A program made the translations under genes and the position numbers. Source: Prevotella sp. (GTDB taxonomy: Bacteria; Bacteroidota; Bacteroidia; Bacteroidales; Bacteroidaceae). From it: 64,000 nucleotides of DNA. The notes under the pieces were generated by a model, which worked only from the letters and a program-made list of their open reading frames with translations, had not been told where the DNA came from and ran no database searches. The stretch is from NCBI GenBank assembly GCA_017474515.1, contig JAFVHN010000053.1:62001-126000 (forward strand), given 5' to 3'. The first letter of the stretch is position 1. The number at the start of each line of letters is the position of its first letter. Positions 23,348-31,978 of this stretch are shown in pieces.

Positions 23348-24797
23348 ACAACCCGGCGTGCTGCGCTCGCTCGACTGGTGGACCATCGGCATCTACTTGG
23401 GGCTGTTGATCTTCGGATGGTTCAGTGTGTGCGGGGCCACCTACACCTACGGCGAAACCGACATCTTCAGCTTCGACAGCAACTCCGGCAAGCAGCTGAT
23501 TTGGATAGGCACGGCCATCGTGCTGGGCCTGTTCCTTCTGCTGCTCGACGACCGTTTTTACGATACCTTTGCCTACGTTCTCTACGGATTGTTGATGTTG
23601 TTGCTCATTGCCACCATCTTCAATCCGCATGAAATCAAGGGCTCGCGCTCCTGGCTTGTGTTGGGACCCGTTCACATACAGCCGGCCGAATTTGCCAAAT
23701 TCGCCACCGCCCTGTGCATATCGAAATATATGTGCGTCTATGGCTTCAACATCCATAACATCAAGCACTTCATTGTTTCCTGCGCCATCATTCTTTTCCC
23801 CATGGTCTGCATCGTGATGCAAAAGGAAACGGGGTCGGCACTGGTTTATCTCTCCTTTTTTCTTATGTTCTACCGCGAGGGCATGACGGGCAGCCTGCTT
23901 TTCACAGGTGTGGCCATGATTGTTTATTTCGTCATCGGCATACGTTTTGAGAGCCTCCAGTTGTGGGGCACACCCACCTCGGTGGGCAAGTTCTGCGTGC
24001 TCATGCTCGTTCAGCTGTTCACGGCGTGCATGGTGCTCACCTATTGCGGCGACAAGAAGAAGTTCCACCACATCATCCTTGTCAGCACGGGCGTTACGCT
24101 ATTGGCACTGCTTTTTTCCAAGTTCGTCATTCCCTTCGACATCGTGTGGCTTCAGATGGCGCTCACGGCGGCACTCATCGGCTACCTGGTCTATCAGGGC
24201 ATGAACCTTCGCCTACGCAACTATTTCTATATTGCGCTGTTTGCCCTCGGGTCGGTCATTTTCTTCAACACCGCCGACTACGTTCTCAATAATGTCCTTC
24301 AAGAACACCAGCGCACGCGCATCAACGTGCTGCTGGGCCTCGACAACGACATCAAGGCCGCCGGCTATAACGTCCACCAAAGCCAAATTGCCATCGGTTC
24401 GGGCGGACTGCTGGGCAAAGGTTTCCTCAACGGCACGCAGACCAAGCTGAAATACGTTCCTGAGCAAGACACCGACTTCATTTTCTGCACCGTGGGCGAA
24501 GAAGAGGGATTCCTGGGCAGCGCCGCCGTGCTGTTAGGTTTCCTGGCACTCATCCTGCGGCTCATCAAGATGGCTGAGCGCCAGCCATTCCGCTTCGGGC
24601 GCGTTTATGGCTATTGTGTGGTCAGCATCTTCCTTTTCCACCTTTTCATAAATGTTGGCATGGTGCTGGGCCTAACGCCCGTCATCGGCATTCCCCTGCC
24701 CTTTTTCAGCTACGGCGGTTCATCGCTCTGGGGATTCACCATCCTGCTGTTCATTTTCCTGCGAATAGACGCCGGCCGGAACCTCGTGCGCACTTAG
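23328..24797 (+). CDS. rodA: SEDS peptidoglycan polymerase RodA
   Basis: This 489-residue SEDS-family protein polymerises glycan strands together with PBP2. It shows about ten membrane spans, the IKGSRSWLVLGPVHIQPAEF segment, the long extracellular loop with QTKLKYVPEQDTDFIFCTVGEE, and the C-terminal PFFSYGGSSLWGF. It is longer than the roughly 370-residue enzyme of Proteobacteria, with an extended middle part (about 185-300), as usual in Bacteroidetes to my recollection. It overlaps the end of mrdA. Confidence 0.95.
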   Translation: MAQANDKQPGVLRSLDWWTIGIYLGLLIFGWFSVCGATYTYGETDIFSFDSNSGKQLIWIGTAIVLGLFLLLLDDRFYDTFAYVLYGLLMLLLIATIFNPHEIKGSRSWLVLGPVHIQPAEFAKFATALCISKYMCVYGFNIHNIKHFIVSCAIILFPMVCIVMQKETGSALVYLSFFLMFYREGMTGSLLFTGVAMIVYFVIGIRFESLQLWGTPTSVGKFCVLMLVQLFTACMVLTYCGDKKKFHHIILVSTGVTLLALLFSKFVIPFDIVWLQMALTAALIGYLVYQGMNLRLRNYFYIALFALGSVIFFNTADYVLNNVLQEHQRTRINVLLGLDNDIKAAGYNVHQSQIAIGSGGLLGKGFLNGTQTKLKYVPEQDTDFIFCTVGEEEGFLGSAAVLLGFLALILRLIKMAERQPFRFGRVYGYCVVSIFLFHLFINVGMVLGLTPVIGIPLPFFSYGGSSLWGFTILLFIFLRIDAGRNLVRT

Positions 24798-24909
24798 CAC
24801 AACAGGCGGAAGACCAGGGAAAAAGCCGAATTATGACGTTAAAAGGAGCGTTCAGCACTTCGTTTTACACTTTTAACGCCACAAAGGCGCTATAATCCCG
24901 AAAAAGTTG

Positions 24910-24917
24910 TACCTTTG
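24910..24917 (+). promoter_or_regulatory. -7 box of nnr
   Basis: TACCTTTG matches the consensus exactly and lies 21 bp before the chosen ATG. An upstream in-frame TTG start would lie within this box and is therefore unlikely. Confidence 0.6.
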
Positions 24918-24938
24918 CAGCAAACATTCCATAAAGCA

Positions 24939-26456
24939 ATGAAGATTTTGACAAGTGCCCAGATTCGTGAGCTGGACCAATACACCATAGAGCACGAGCC
25001 CATCCGTTCGATTGACCTGATGGAACGCGCCGCCAAGGCCATCACGCGTGCCATTACCGACCGCTTTCCTGTTCACACCCCCGTCGTGGTTTTTGCCGGC
25101 CCCGGCAACAACGGCGGCGACGCTTTGGCCACGGCACGTCTGCTGGCCGAGCAGAACTACAATGTGAGCACCTATCTTTTCAATATCGACAACAAACTGT
25201 CGGAAGATTGCGAGGCCAACAAGAAGCGGCTGGCCGATTGCCGCAAAGTGAAAGACTTTGTGGAGGTGACCGACGAGTTCGACCCGCCGCAGCTTGAAGC
25301 GCAGACCCTCGTGGTGGACGGGCTGTTCGGCTCGGGCCTCAACAAGCCGCTGGCAGGGGGCTTCGCATCGCTGGTGAAATACATCAACCAGTCGCCGGCC
25401 TACATCGTGAGCATCGACATTCCCTCTGGGCTGATGACCGAGGACAACACTTACAACATCCGCGCAAACATCATCAAAGCCGACCTCACGCTGACCCTTC
25501 AGCACAAGAAACTGGCCTTCCTCTTCCCCGAAAACCAGCAGTTCATAGGCGAACTTCGCACGCTCGACATCCGCCTGAGCGAGGAGGGGTTGAAGAAAAC
25601 GGAGGCGCAGTTCACCATGCTCGAAGAGAGCGACATCAGGCCTCTTCTGCCCCACCGCAGCCCCTTCGCCCACAAAGGCGACATGGGCCACGCCCTCATC
25701 GTGGCCGGCAGCTACGGCATGGCGGGAGCCGCCATTCTGGCCACAAAGGCATGCCTCCGGACCGGCGTGGGGAAAGTGACCGTCCACACGCCGCGCCGCA
25801 ACAACGACATCCTGCAAATCAGTGTGCCCGAAGCCATCATCAGCAACGACCACGAGGAACTCTTCATCAACGAAACGGTGGACACCGACGCCATGGACGC
25901 CGTGTGCATAGGTCCCGGATTGAGACAACAGGAAAACACGGCCATCGCCGTCATCTCGCAGATACGGCGCGCACAATGCCCCGTGCTGCTCGATGCCGAT
26001 GCGCTCAACATCCTTTCGAACCACCGCGCCTGGTTGCAACAACTGCCCAAGCACATCATTATGACCCCCCACCCCAAGGAGTTCGACCTGCTCAACGGCT
26101 CACCCTGTGCCGACAGCTACGAGCGCCTGTCGAAAGCCCGCAACATGGCCGAGCACCTGGAGGCCTTCATCTTGCTGAAGGGCCACCACTCGGCACTCTG
26201 TCTGCCCAACGGACACGTCGTCTTCAACAGCACGGGCAATGGCGGCATGGCCACCGCAGGAAGCGGCGACGTGCTCGCAGGCATCATCACGGCATTGCTG
26301 GCAAGGGGCTGCCAAATGGCCGATGCCTGCACCGTGGGAATGTACCTGCACGGACTGGCCGGAGACCTGGCAGCCAAGGAGTTAGGCGAGGAAAGCCTCA
26401 CGGCCTCCGACATCATTGCCTACCTGCCTAAAGCGTTCCGCCGGCTCCACGATTAA
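24939..26456 (+). CDS. nnr: Bifunctional NAD(P)H-hydrate epimerase / ADP-dependent dehydratase
   Basis: This 505-residue enzyme repairs damaged NAD(P)H hydrates in the cytoplasm. The N-terminal YjeF_N epimerase domain (about 1-215) shows VVVFAGPGNNGGDALATARL and ALVVDGLFGSGLN-like sequence followed by SIDIPSGL. The C-terminal ribokinase-like dehydratase domain (about 225-505) shows HKGDMGHALIVAGSYGMAGA, VCIGPGLRQ and the catalytic GNGGMATAGSGDVLAGIITA. The fused order is standard for bacteria. It has its own promoter downstream of rodA. Confidence 0.95.
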   Translation: MKILTSAQIRELDQYTIEHEPIRSIDLMERAAKAITRAITDRFPVHTPVVVFAGPGNNGGDALATARLLAEQNYNVSTYLFNIDNKLSEDCEANKKRLADCRKVKDFVEVTDEFDPPQLEAQTLVVDGLFGSGLNKPLAGGFASLVKYINQSPAYIVSIDIPSGLMTEDNTYNIRANIIKADLTLTLQHKKLAFLFPENQQFIGELRTLDIRLSEEGLKKTEAQFTMLEESDIRPLLPHRSPFAHKGDMGHALIVAGSYGMAGAAILATKACLRTGVGKVTVHTPRRNNDILQISVPEAIISNDHEELFINETVDTDAMDAVCIGPGLRQQENTAIAVISQIRRAQCPVLLDADALNILSNHRAWLQQLPKHIIMTPHPKEFDLLNGSPCADSYERLSKARNMAEHLEAFILLKGHHSALCLPNGHVVFNSTGNGGMATAGSGDVLAGIITALLARGCQMADACTVGMYLHGLAGDLAAKELGEESLTASDIIAYLPKAFRRLHD

Positions 26457-26534
26457 CAGAAACAGCCATAATCCCTTAAAAAAAGTAACAATATACAATT
26501 AGACCCTAACATTAATTTTTTTAAAAGACAAATT

Positions 26535-27053
26535 ATGAAGAAAACTTTATTAATACTAACATTTATAATAGTGTCTTTAACATCATTTGGACAGATTTTT
26601 TCAAAAATAAGATACTATGATAAATTTGATGATTGTATAAAAACAGAAAAAATCAAGACACTTATAACTAAAACAGACAGTACTTTTATTATTGAAGAAA
26701 AAGGTCGTAAACCTGTTGAGTATTGGATTATTAATCATTCCTCATTTAATTCATCAGGTGACAAAGACAATATTGTTGATTTAACTGGTAAAAATGTTTA
26801 TGGATTTCAAGATAGTTGGTGTGTAATAAAAATGTCTGATTTAAACGATTATAATAATCATTTAAAAAAAATACTATTAGATGAAGAACCTATCGCTGTT
26901 CTTACAAAATATTGGTTATTTGTCGTTCATCGTACGATATCAAGATATTCGTTTGAATTCCAATATGAAAGGGAATATTTTTGGATTGAAAATGAAATGA
27001 ATGACAACAAGTTAGGTAAAAATATTAATAGAATAATTTATACTGATTTGTAA
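26535..27053 (+). CDS. Low-GC secreted protein of unknown function
   Basis: I do not recognise this 172-residue protein. It has a clear signal peptide (MKKTLLILTFIIVSLTSFG, cleavage near FGQ) and no further membrane span. The mature part is rich in Asp, Asn, Lys and aromatic residues (DKFDDCIKTEKIKTL, YFWIENEMNDNK) and has no recognisable motif. Base composition is far more AT-rich than every flanking gene, including the spacers on both sides (about 26457-27184). This points to recent acquisition or to weak selection. No mobile-element gene lies beside it. Confidence 0.7.
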   Translation: MKKTLLILTFIIVSLTSFGQIFSKIRYYDKFDDCIKTEKIKTLITKTDSTFIIEEKGRKPVEYWIINHSSFNSSGDKDNIVDLTGKNVYGFQDSWCVIKMSDLNDYNNHLKKILLDEEPIAVLTKYWLFVVHRTISRYSFEFQYEREYFWIENEMNDNKLGKNINRIIYTDL

Positions 27054-27184
27054 ATTTACACCCATAAGTGAGTGGATGATGGACTGAGAGAGTAGATTAT
27101 TAAACTATGTTTGAAACGTCAATATAAAAATATCTAACAATGATTATTGGGGGATAAATATAATTACTAATACAAAACCATAAA

Positions 27185-28273
27185 ATGAAAAAAACAATGA
27201 TAACCACTCTGCGCGGACAGCTTGCCAGACTGTTCACCGCCACCTGTCTTTCCGCCATGATGTGTACGCCGTTGCAGGCTCAGGACGTGGTGGAAGGCAC
27301 CGCCTATTTCCTTCCCCGCACGGCCATTCACTACGCCCTGCTCATTGAGCGCACCACCACTCAGCCCGGCGAATTGTGCATGTATGCCGACCGTTTCCTG
27401 AAGAAGAAGGACGTGGCCTTCCAGCCTTCTACGTCGTACCGCATCCTCAGCATCACAAGTTTCTGCACCGGCATACGCGACACCGCCAAGCACTATGTGG
27501 CGGCCATCGACCAGAAGCACAGCATCCAGAGCCTGAAGGTGAACGACGACGGCATCATTGCCGCGGTGAACGGCGATGCCCGCCCCGTGGCGCAGCACCG
27601 CCCCTTTGAGCCTGCACCCAAACCGGAGCCGCTCAACCCGCGCGACTTCATGAACCAAGACATCCTGACGGCAGGAAGCAGCGCCAAGACAGCCGAACTG
27701 GCGGCTCAGGAAATCTACGACATCCGCGACAGCCGCAACCAGCTCAGTCGCGGACAGGCCGACCAGATGCCCAAGGACGGCGAGCAACTCAGGTTGATGA
27801 TGGCCAACCTCGACACGCAGGAACGTGCGCTGCTACAGCTCTTTGAGGGCACCACAGAGCGCGACACCACAGAAGTCATCGTGACATTTGTTCCCGAAAA
27901 AGAGGTGCAGAAACACCTGCTCTTCCGCTTCTCCAAACGGCTGGGGCTGGTGGATGCCGACGACCTGTCGGGCGCACCGTGCTATGTCAGCGTGGAAGAC
28001 CTGCACTCCATGCCCACAAACTCCGCCGTGGCCGATGAGGGCAAACGCGGCAAGGACGATGCCAACATCTTCGTCACCATGCCCGGAAAAATCCGCGTCC
28101 GCCTGTTCAACATGCAGAAGGAGCTGGCCACTCAAGAACTCTATGCCGCACAATTTGGCAAATCGGCACCCCTCGACAACGAGCTGTTCGGCAAGAAGCT
28201 CTTCACGCGGCTGGTTTATAACACCATTACCGGCAGCGTAGAAAGCATCAACACCGACATGATAAAGAAATAA
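27185..28273 (+). CDS. DUF4831-family exported protein
   Basis: This 362-residue protein carries a signal peptide ending near PLQAQDV. The segments GTAYFLPRTAIHYALLIERT, YADRFL, EIYDIRDSRNQLSRGQADQ and MPKDGEQLRLMM resemble DUF4831, a Bacteroidetes-specific family of unknown function; the assignment is from memory of the family. The middle part contains a proline-rich linker (PFEPAPKPEPLNP). It is followed by a region of 8-bp repeats. It sits alone on its strand between the low-GC gene and the convergent aldolase. Confidence 0.75.
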   Translation: MKKTMITTLRGQLARLFTATCLSAMMCTPLQAQDVVEGTAYFLPRTAIHYALLIERTTTQPGELCMYADRFLKKKDVAFQPSTSYRILSITSFCTGIRDTAKHYVAAIDQKHSIQSLKVNDDGIIAAVNGDARPVAQHRPFEPAPKPEPLNPRDFMNQDILTAGSSAKTAELAAQEIYDIRDSRNQLSRGQADQMPKDGEQLRLMMANLDTQERALLQLFEGTTERDTTEVIVTFVPEKEVQKHLLFRFSKRLGLVDADDLSGAPCYVSVEDLHSMPTNSAVADEGKRGKDDANIFVTMPGKIRVRLFNMQKELATQELYAAQFGKSAPLDNELFGKKLFTRLVYNTITGSVESINTDMIKK

Positions 28274-28337
28274 CCTGCCTTTTTCTACGGAGTTATTTCT
28301 CTAAGGAACCAAGTTTTTTTCTAAGGTTTTTATTCTA

Positions 28338-28536
28338 ATCTAAGGAGATAAGGAGTAAAGGAGAAACACCCCCTCGGTTCCAGTTCTTCTCGGCCAAGGT
28401 TTTTCTATTCTAAGGAGCTAAGGAGTTAAGGAGATACAATTCTCCTCGACTCCTTTAGTTTTTTGGGCCATGATAATATTCTAAGGAGATAAGGAGTTAA
28501 GGAGAAATAAATCTCCTTGGCTCCTTACCTCCTTAG
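28338..28536. repeat. Three blocks of AAGGAGNT units with inverted partners
   Basis: Each block begins CTAAGGAG (28338, 28411, 28481). In the last, 28481-28505 pairs with 28512-28536 over 25 positions with few mismatches around the loop AATAAA. The block at 28411 has a partial inverted partner at about 28441. Confidence 0.8.
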
Positions 28537-28579
28537 AAAAAAAGAGGGGCTCCATAGAAAAGAGAGGACTCCATAGAGA

Positions 28580-28613
28580 AAGGGCCTGTCTGCGAGCATG
28601 CAGACAGGCCCTT
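28580..28613. terminator. Hairpin between convergent DUF4831 and fba genes
   Basis: A perfect 14-bp stem (AAGGGCCTGTCTGC and its complement) closes a GAGCAT loop, 20 bp after the fba stop. On the minus strand it is followed by TTTCTCT, a modest U tract. Confidence 0.7.
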
Positions 28614-28632
28614 CGTGTGTTGTGGTAAAAGC

Positions 28633-29640
28633 TTACAGCTGAGCGAGTTTGTTATCGGAGCCAAGCACCTCGGTGATTTTGTGCTTGTACATTTTCTCCA
28701 TCTCGTCGCGAGCCGGTCCGCAGTACTTGCGGGGGTCGAACTCTCCGGGCTTCTCGGCCAGCGTCTTACGCACGGCAGCGGTGAAGGCCAGGCGCGAGTC
28801 GGAGTCGATGTTAATCTTGCACACGGCGCTCTTGGAGGCCTTGCGCAGCTGCTCCTCGGGAATGCCCACGGCGTCGGGCAGCTTGCCGCCGTATTTGTTG
28901 ATCATGTCCACATACTCCTGGGGCACGCTGGAGCTGCCATGGAGCACGATGGGGAAGCCGGGCAGTTTCACCATGATGGCGTCGAGCACGTCGAAGGCCA
29001 GGGGCGGGGGAACCAGCTTGCCGGTCTTCGGGTCGCGTGTGCACTGTTCGGGAGTGAACTTATAGGCTCCGTGGCTGGTGCCGATGGAGATGGCCAGGCT
29101 GTCCACGCCAGTGCGGCTCACGAAGTCGATGACCTCCTCGGGCTTGGTGTAATGGCTCTCAGCAGCCGCCACGTCGTCTTCCACGCCGGCCAGCACGCCG
29201 AGCTCACCTTCCACGGTGACGTCGAACTGATGGGCATACTCCACGACCTTCTTCGTAAGGGCGATGTTCTCCTCGTAAGGCAGGGCCGAGCCGTCGATCA
29301 TCACGCTCGAGAAGCCCATATCGACGCAGCTCTTGCAAAGCTCGAAGCTGTTGCCGTGGTCCAGGTGGAGGGCAATTTCCGGGTGGGCGCAGCCCAGTTC
29401 CTTGGCATATTCCACGGCACCCTGTGCCATATACTGCAGAAGGGTCTGGTTGGCATATTTGCGGGCACCGGCCGACACCTGCAGGATGACGGGCGACTTC
29501 AGGTCGGCGCTGGCCTTGATGATGGCCTGAAGCTGTTCCATGTTGTTGAAGTTAAAGGCGGGAATGGCATAGCCGCCGTTGATGGCGCGGGCGAACATCT
29601 CCTTGGTGTTCACCAGGCCCAGTTGCTTGTAACTTACCAT
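28633..29640 (-). CDS. fba: Class II fructose-bisphosphate aldolase
   Basis: I start this at ATG 29640 (MVSYKQLGLVNTKEMF), the usual N-terminus; the frame stays open further upstream across the promoter. The 335-residue zinc aldolase splits fructose 1,6-bisphosphate in glycolysis. It shows IPAFNFNNMEQLQA, the metal-site block LHLDHGNSFELCKSCVDMGF, EGELGVLAGVED, GTSHGAYK and VLHGSSSVPQEYVD. It is a single-gene unit with a good promoter and a terminator hairpin. Confidence 0.96.
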   Translation of the reverse strand: MVSYKQLGLVNTKEMFARAINGGYAIPAFNFNNMEQLQAIIKASADLKSPVILQVSAGARKYANQTLLQYMAQGAVEYAKELGCAHPEIALHLDHGNSFELCKSCVDMGFSSVMIDGSALPYEENIALTKKVVEYAHQFDVTVEGELGVLAGVEDDVAAAESHYTKPEEVIDFVSRTGVDSLAISIGTSHGAYKFTPEQCTRDPKTGKLVPPPLAFDVLDAIMVKLPGFPIVLHGSSSVPQEYVDMINKYGGKLPDAVGIPEEQLRKASKSAVCKINIDSDSRLAFTAAVRKTLAEKPGEFDPRKYCGPARDEMEKMYKHKITEVLGSDNKLAQL

Positions 29641-29735
29641 AGCTGTTGTTGTTATTTGTTTAGAGTGATAAAAGTTCATTCTCGCGGGCGGATGGCGGGG
29701 GGCACACGTCCGGGCGTCATTCCGCTTGATGACTG

Positions 29736-29766
29736 CAAAGTTACACAAAAGTTTTTGAACGACAAA
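29736..29766 (-). promoter_or_regulatory. Promoter of fba
   Basis: On the minus strand TTTG (29766-29763) and TAACTTTG (29743-29736) are spaced by 19 bp, a full match. The leader would be about 90 nt. Confidence 0.75.
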
Positions 29767-29972
29767 GGGTTGAAACATTTTTTAAACCATGCGCATGATG
29801 TTTGTACGGCAAATGGCATCCGTATGAACGGCGAGGGCGGCCTTTTGTCATCTTCATTTTACAACCGACGCCCTTTTTCCGGATGAAAAAGCGGCCGCGT
29901 TTTGGCGGCGAAAAACTCCCCCCGAAGATAGAAAAACGGCAGCGTTTTGACGGCAAAAAAGGTGCCCGAAAA

Positions 29973-30179
29973 CGGTAAAAAATATTGACAAAAGCGGCGT
30001 TTTGAGGCCATTTTTGTAACTTATTGATAATCAGACGGTTTAAAACAAGCTGGATTTTGACCGCAAATTTCGGGGGGAAATCTTCAAGATTTCTCCTCTC
30101 AATCTTCAAGATCTCTCCCAGAGATTTGCGGTCAAACCTTTTTCCGGCACAAAATTTCCATGAAAAATCTTTACAAAAT
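29973..30179 (-). repeat. Dispersed palindromic element, copy 2
   Basis: End repeats are AAAAAATATTGACAAAA (29977) and GAAAAATCTTTACAAAA (30162). The inner inverted repeat is TTTTGACCGCAAATTTC (30055) with GAGATTTGCGGTCAAA (30121). Two copies of ATCTTCAAGAT lie between the arms. Orientation matches copy 1. Confidence 0.8.
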
Positions 30180-30296
30180 GATGCCGAATAAATCGAAAAA
30201 AAGAAGCCGGGAACAAGAGGGCGTTCACATGTCCGGAAAAGAGGGGCATTGAAAATTTTTATGCCCCCATGCGCACCAACTTTGAAGAAAAATGCG

Positions 30297-30304
30297 TAAC
30301 TTTG
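30297..30304 (+). promoter_or_regulatory. -7 box directly before the nucleotidase C-domain gene
   Basis: TAACTTTG ends five bases before the ATG at 30309, so the mRNA would be leaderless. The -33 side is not obvious. Confidence 0.55.
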
Positions 30305-30308
30305 TGGC

Positions 30309-31079
30309 ATGATACAGAAAAAACTACTAACAGCCGCCATCATTGGTGCGGCATTACTGACCTGTTCATGCCGTTCGCACTACACGCTGACGGGCATTGA
30401 GCACACGCGAATCCTTGTTGACAACCGCTACGACGCGCATCCCGACGCCGCGGCCGCGGCATATATGGCCCCCTATAAGCACGTGGTGGACAGCACCATG
30501 TCGCCGGTGGTGGGCGAGTTGGCACGCCACATGGCCGCCTACAGGCCCGAGAGCGAGCTGTCGAACCTGCTGGCCGACATACTGGTATGGGGCGGAAAGC
30601 AGTACGGCGAAAAGCCCGTCTTCGGCGTATATAACATTGGCGGCATACGCGCGGCACTGGCACGGGGCAAGGTGACATGGGGCGACGTGCTCGACGTGGC
30701 GCCCTTTGAGAACAAAATCTGCTTCCTCACCTTGAAGGGCAAAGACGTTACGAGGCTCTTCGAGCAGATTGCCATGAGAGGCGGCGAGGGTGTCAGCCAT
30801 AGCGTCAACCTTGTGTGTACGGCCGACGGAAAGCTGAAGTCGGCACGCATCAACGGCGAGCCGGTGGACCCGGAACGCGCTTACCGCATCGCCACGCTCG
30901 ACTACCTGGCCGAAGGCAACGACAGGCTGGACGCCTTCCTGAGCAAGACCGAGGTGAACGCTCCCCACGAGGAGCTCAACAACGTCAGGTTCATCATCAT
31001 GGACTACCTGAAACAACAAATGGCTCAGGGGAAAATTGTTGACAGCCAAATTGAAGGAAGAATAATCATTGAGGAATGA
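30309..31079 (+). CDS. 5'-nucleotidase C-terminal domain lipoprotein
   Basis: This 256-residue lipoprotein (lipobox GAALLTCSC) matches only the C-terminal, substrate-binding domain of UshA-type 5'-nucleotidases. Visible landmarks are ESELSNLLADILVWGGKQYG, VYNIGGIRAALARGKVTWGDV (the conserved N-x-GGIR), the PFENKICFLTLKGKDVTRLF segment and YRIATLDYLAEGNDRLDAF. The catalytic metallophosphatase half is the next gene, which overlaps this stop by 4 bp (ATGA). The enzyme is thus split, with the C-domain gene first. The two proteins probably assemble in the periplasm. Confidence 0.92.
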   Translation: MIQKKLLTAAIIGAALLTCSCRSHYTLTGIEHTRILVDNRYDAHPDAAAAAYMAPYKHVVDSTMSPVVGELARHMAAYRPESELSNLLADILVWGGKQYGEKPVFGVYNIGGIRAALARGKVTWGDVLDVAPFENKICFLTLKGKDVTRLFEQIAMRGGEGVSHSVNLVCTADGKLKSARINGEPVDPERAYRIATLDYLAEGNDRLDAFLSKTEVNAPHEELNNVRFIIMDYLKQQMAQGKIVDSQIEGRIIIEE

Positions 31080-31978
31080 AAAGAAGAAAGGAGAACACCG
31101 ACATGACACGCGCGCGTTATTATAATAAGGTGAAAACGGCGGCACGCCTGTTGCCGATTATCATGCTCTGCCTGTTGCCCTCGCGGGGCCTGGCACAAAG
31201 CAAACAGCTTACCATCCTGCACACCAACGACACCCACAGCGCCATTTATCCGCTGAACCCCAACCTGGCCGACACCATGCTGGCCGGGCGCGGAGGCTTC
31301 CTGCGGCGCATCGACATGCTGAAGGAGGAAAGGCAGAAAGACCCCGACCTGCTGCTCTTCGATAGCGGCGACTTCAGCCAAGGGTCACCCTACTATACCA
31401 TGTACAAGGGCGACGTGGAGGCGGAACTGATGAACCGCATGCACTACGACGCGGGAACCATCGGGAACCATGAGTTCGACTTCGGGCTGGAAAACATGGC
31501 GCGGCTGTTCCGGATGCTGAACTTCCCCATTGTGTGCGCCAACTACGACTTCACGGGAACGCCCGCCGAGGGCACCACGAAGCCCTACATCATTTTGAAA
31601 CGCAAGGGGGTGAAGATTGGTGTGTTCGGACTGAGCCCCAAAATGAAAGGGCTGGTGAGCGACGACAACTGCACCGGCGTGAAGTTCCTCGACCCGATAG
31701 AAACGGCAAAAAAGATGGTTGACGTGCTGAAAGCAAAGAAATGCGACCTCATCATCTGCCTCTCGCACCTGGGATGGGAGATGAAAGGCAACTTCGACGA
31801 CCATCAGCTCGTACAACAGACAAGGGGCATCGACCTCGTCTTGGGAGGACACTCCCACACTTATCTTGAAAAACTGGAATACGTGAACAACCTCGACGGA
31901 AAGCCCGTTCCCGTGGACCAGAACGGCAAGCATGCCATCTTCATCGGAAAGATGCTGCTCACGATGGGAAAGAAATAA
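31076..31978 (+). CDS. 5'-nucleotidase metallophosphatase-domain protein
   Basis: This 300-residue exported protein is the catalytic N-domain of a UshA-like nucleotidase. The signal peptide (LLPIIMLCLLPSRGLAQ) follows a positively charged start. Two-metal motifs are all present: LHTNDTHSAI, DSGDFSQGSPYY, GTIGNHEFDFG, SHLGWEM and GGHSHTYLE. The protein ends right after the phosphoesterase fold, with no C-terminal domain; that domain is the preceding gene. Its role is to dephosphorylate nucleotides or sugar nucleotides in the periplasm. Confidence 0.93.
   Translation: MKRRKENTDMTRARYYNKVKTAARLLPIIMLCLLPSRGLAQSKQLTILHTNDTHSAIYPLNPNLADTMLAGRGGFLRRIDMLKEERQKDPDLLLFDSGDFSQGSPYYTMYKGDVEAELMNRMHYDAGTIGNHEFDFGLENMARLFRMLNFPIVCANYDFTGTPAEGTTKPYIILKRKGVKIGVFGLSPKMKGLVSDDNCTGVKFLDPIETAKKMVDVLKAKKCDLIICLSHLGWEMKGNFDDHQLVQQTRGIDLVLGGHSHTYLEKLEYVNNLDGKPVPVDQNGKHAIFIGKMLLTMGKK

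Larger units (their letters stand above)
28274..28632. other. Intergenic region with AAGGAG repeat arrays and a hairpin
   Basis: This gap between convergent genes is made largely of AAGGAGNT units in three blocks and the hairpin at 28580. No coding frame was seen. Confidence 0.8.
29641..30308. other. Divergent intergenic region carrying dispersed element copy 2
   Basis: This 668-bp gap between fba and the nucleotidase operon holds the promoters of both and the second copy of the dispersed element. The stretch 29880-29970 has several AAAACGGCAGCG-like words similar to those next to copy 1, so the repeat may extend further on that side. Confidence 0.7.

Noticed and set aside
24915-24938. Upstream TTG start for nnr
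   Set aside because: It lies within the -7 promoter box, so it would not be transcribed as a usable start.
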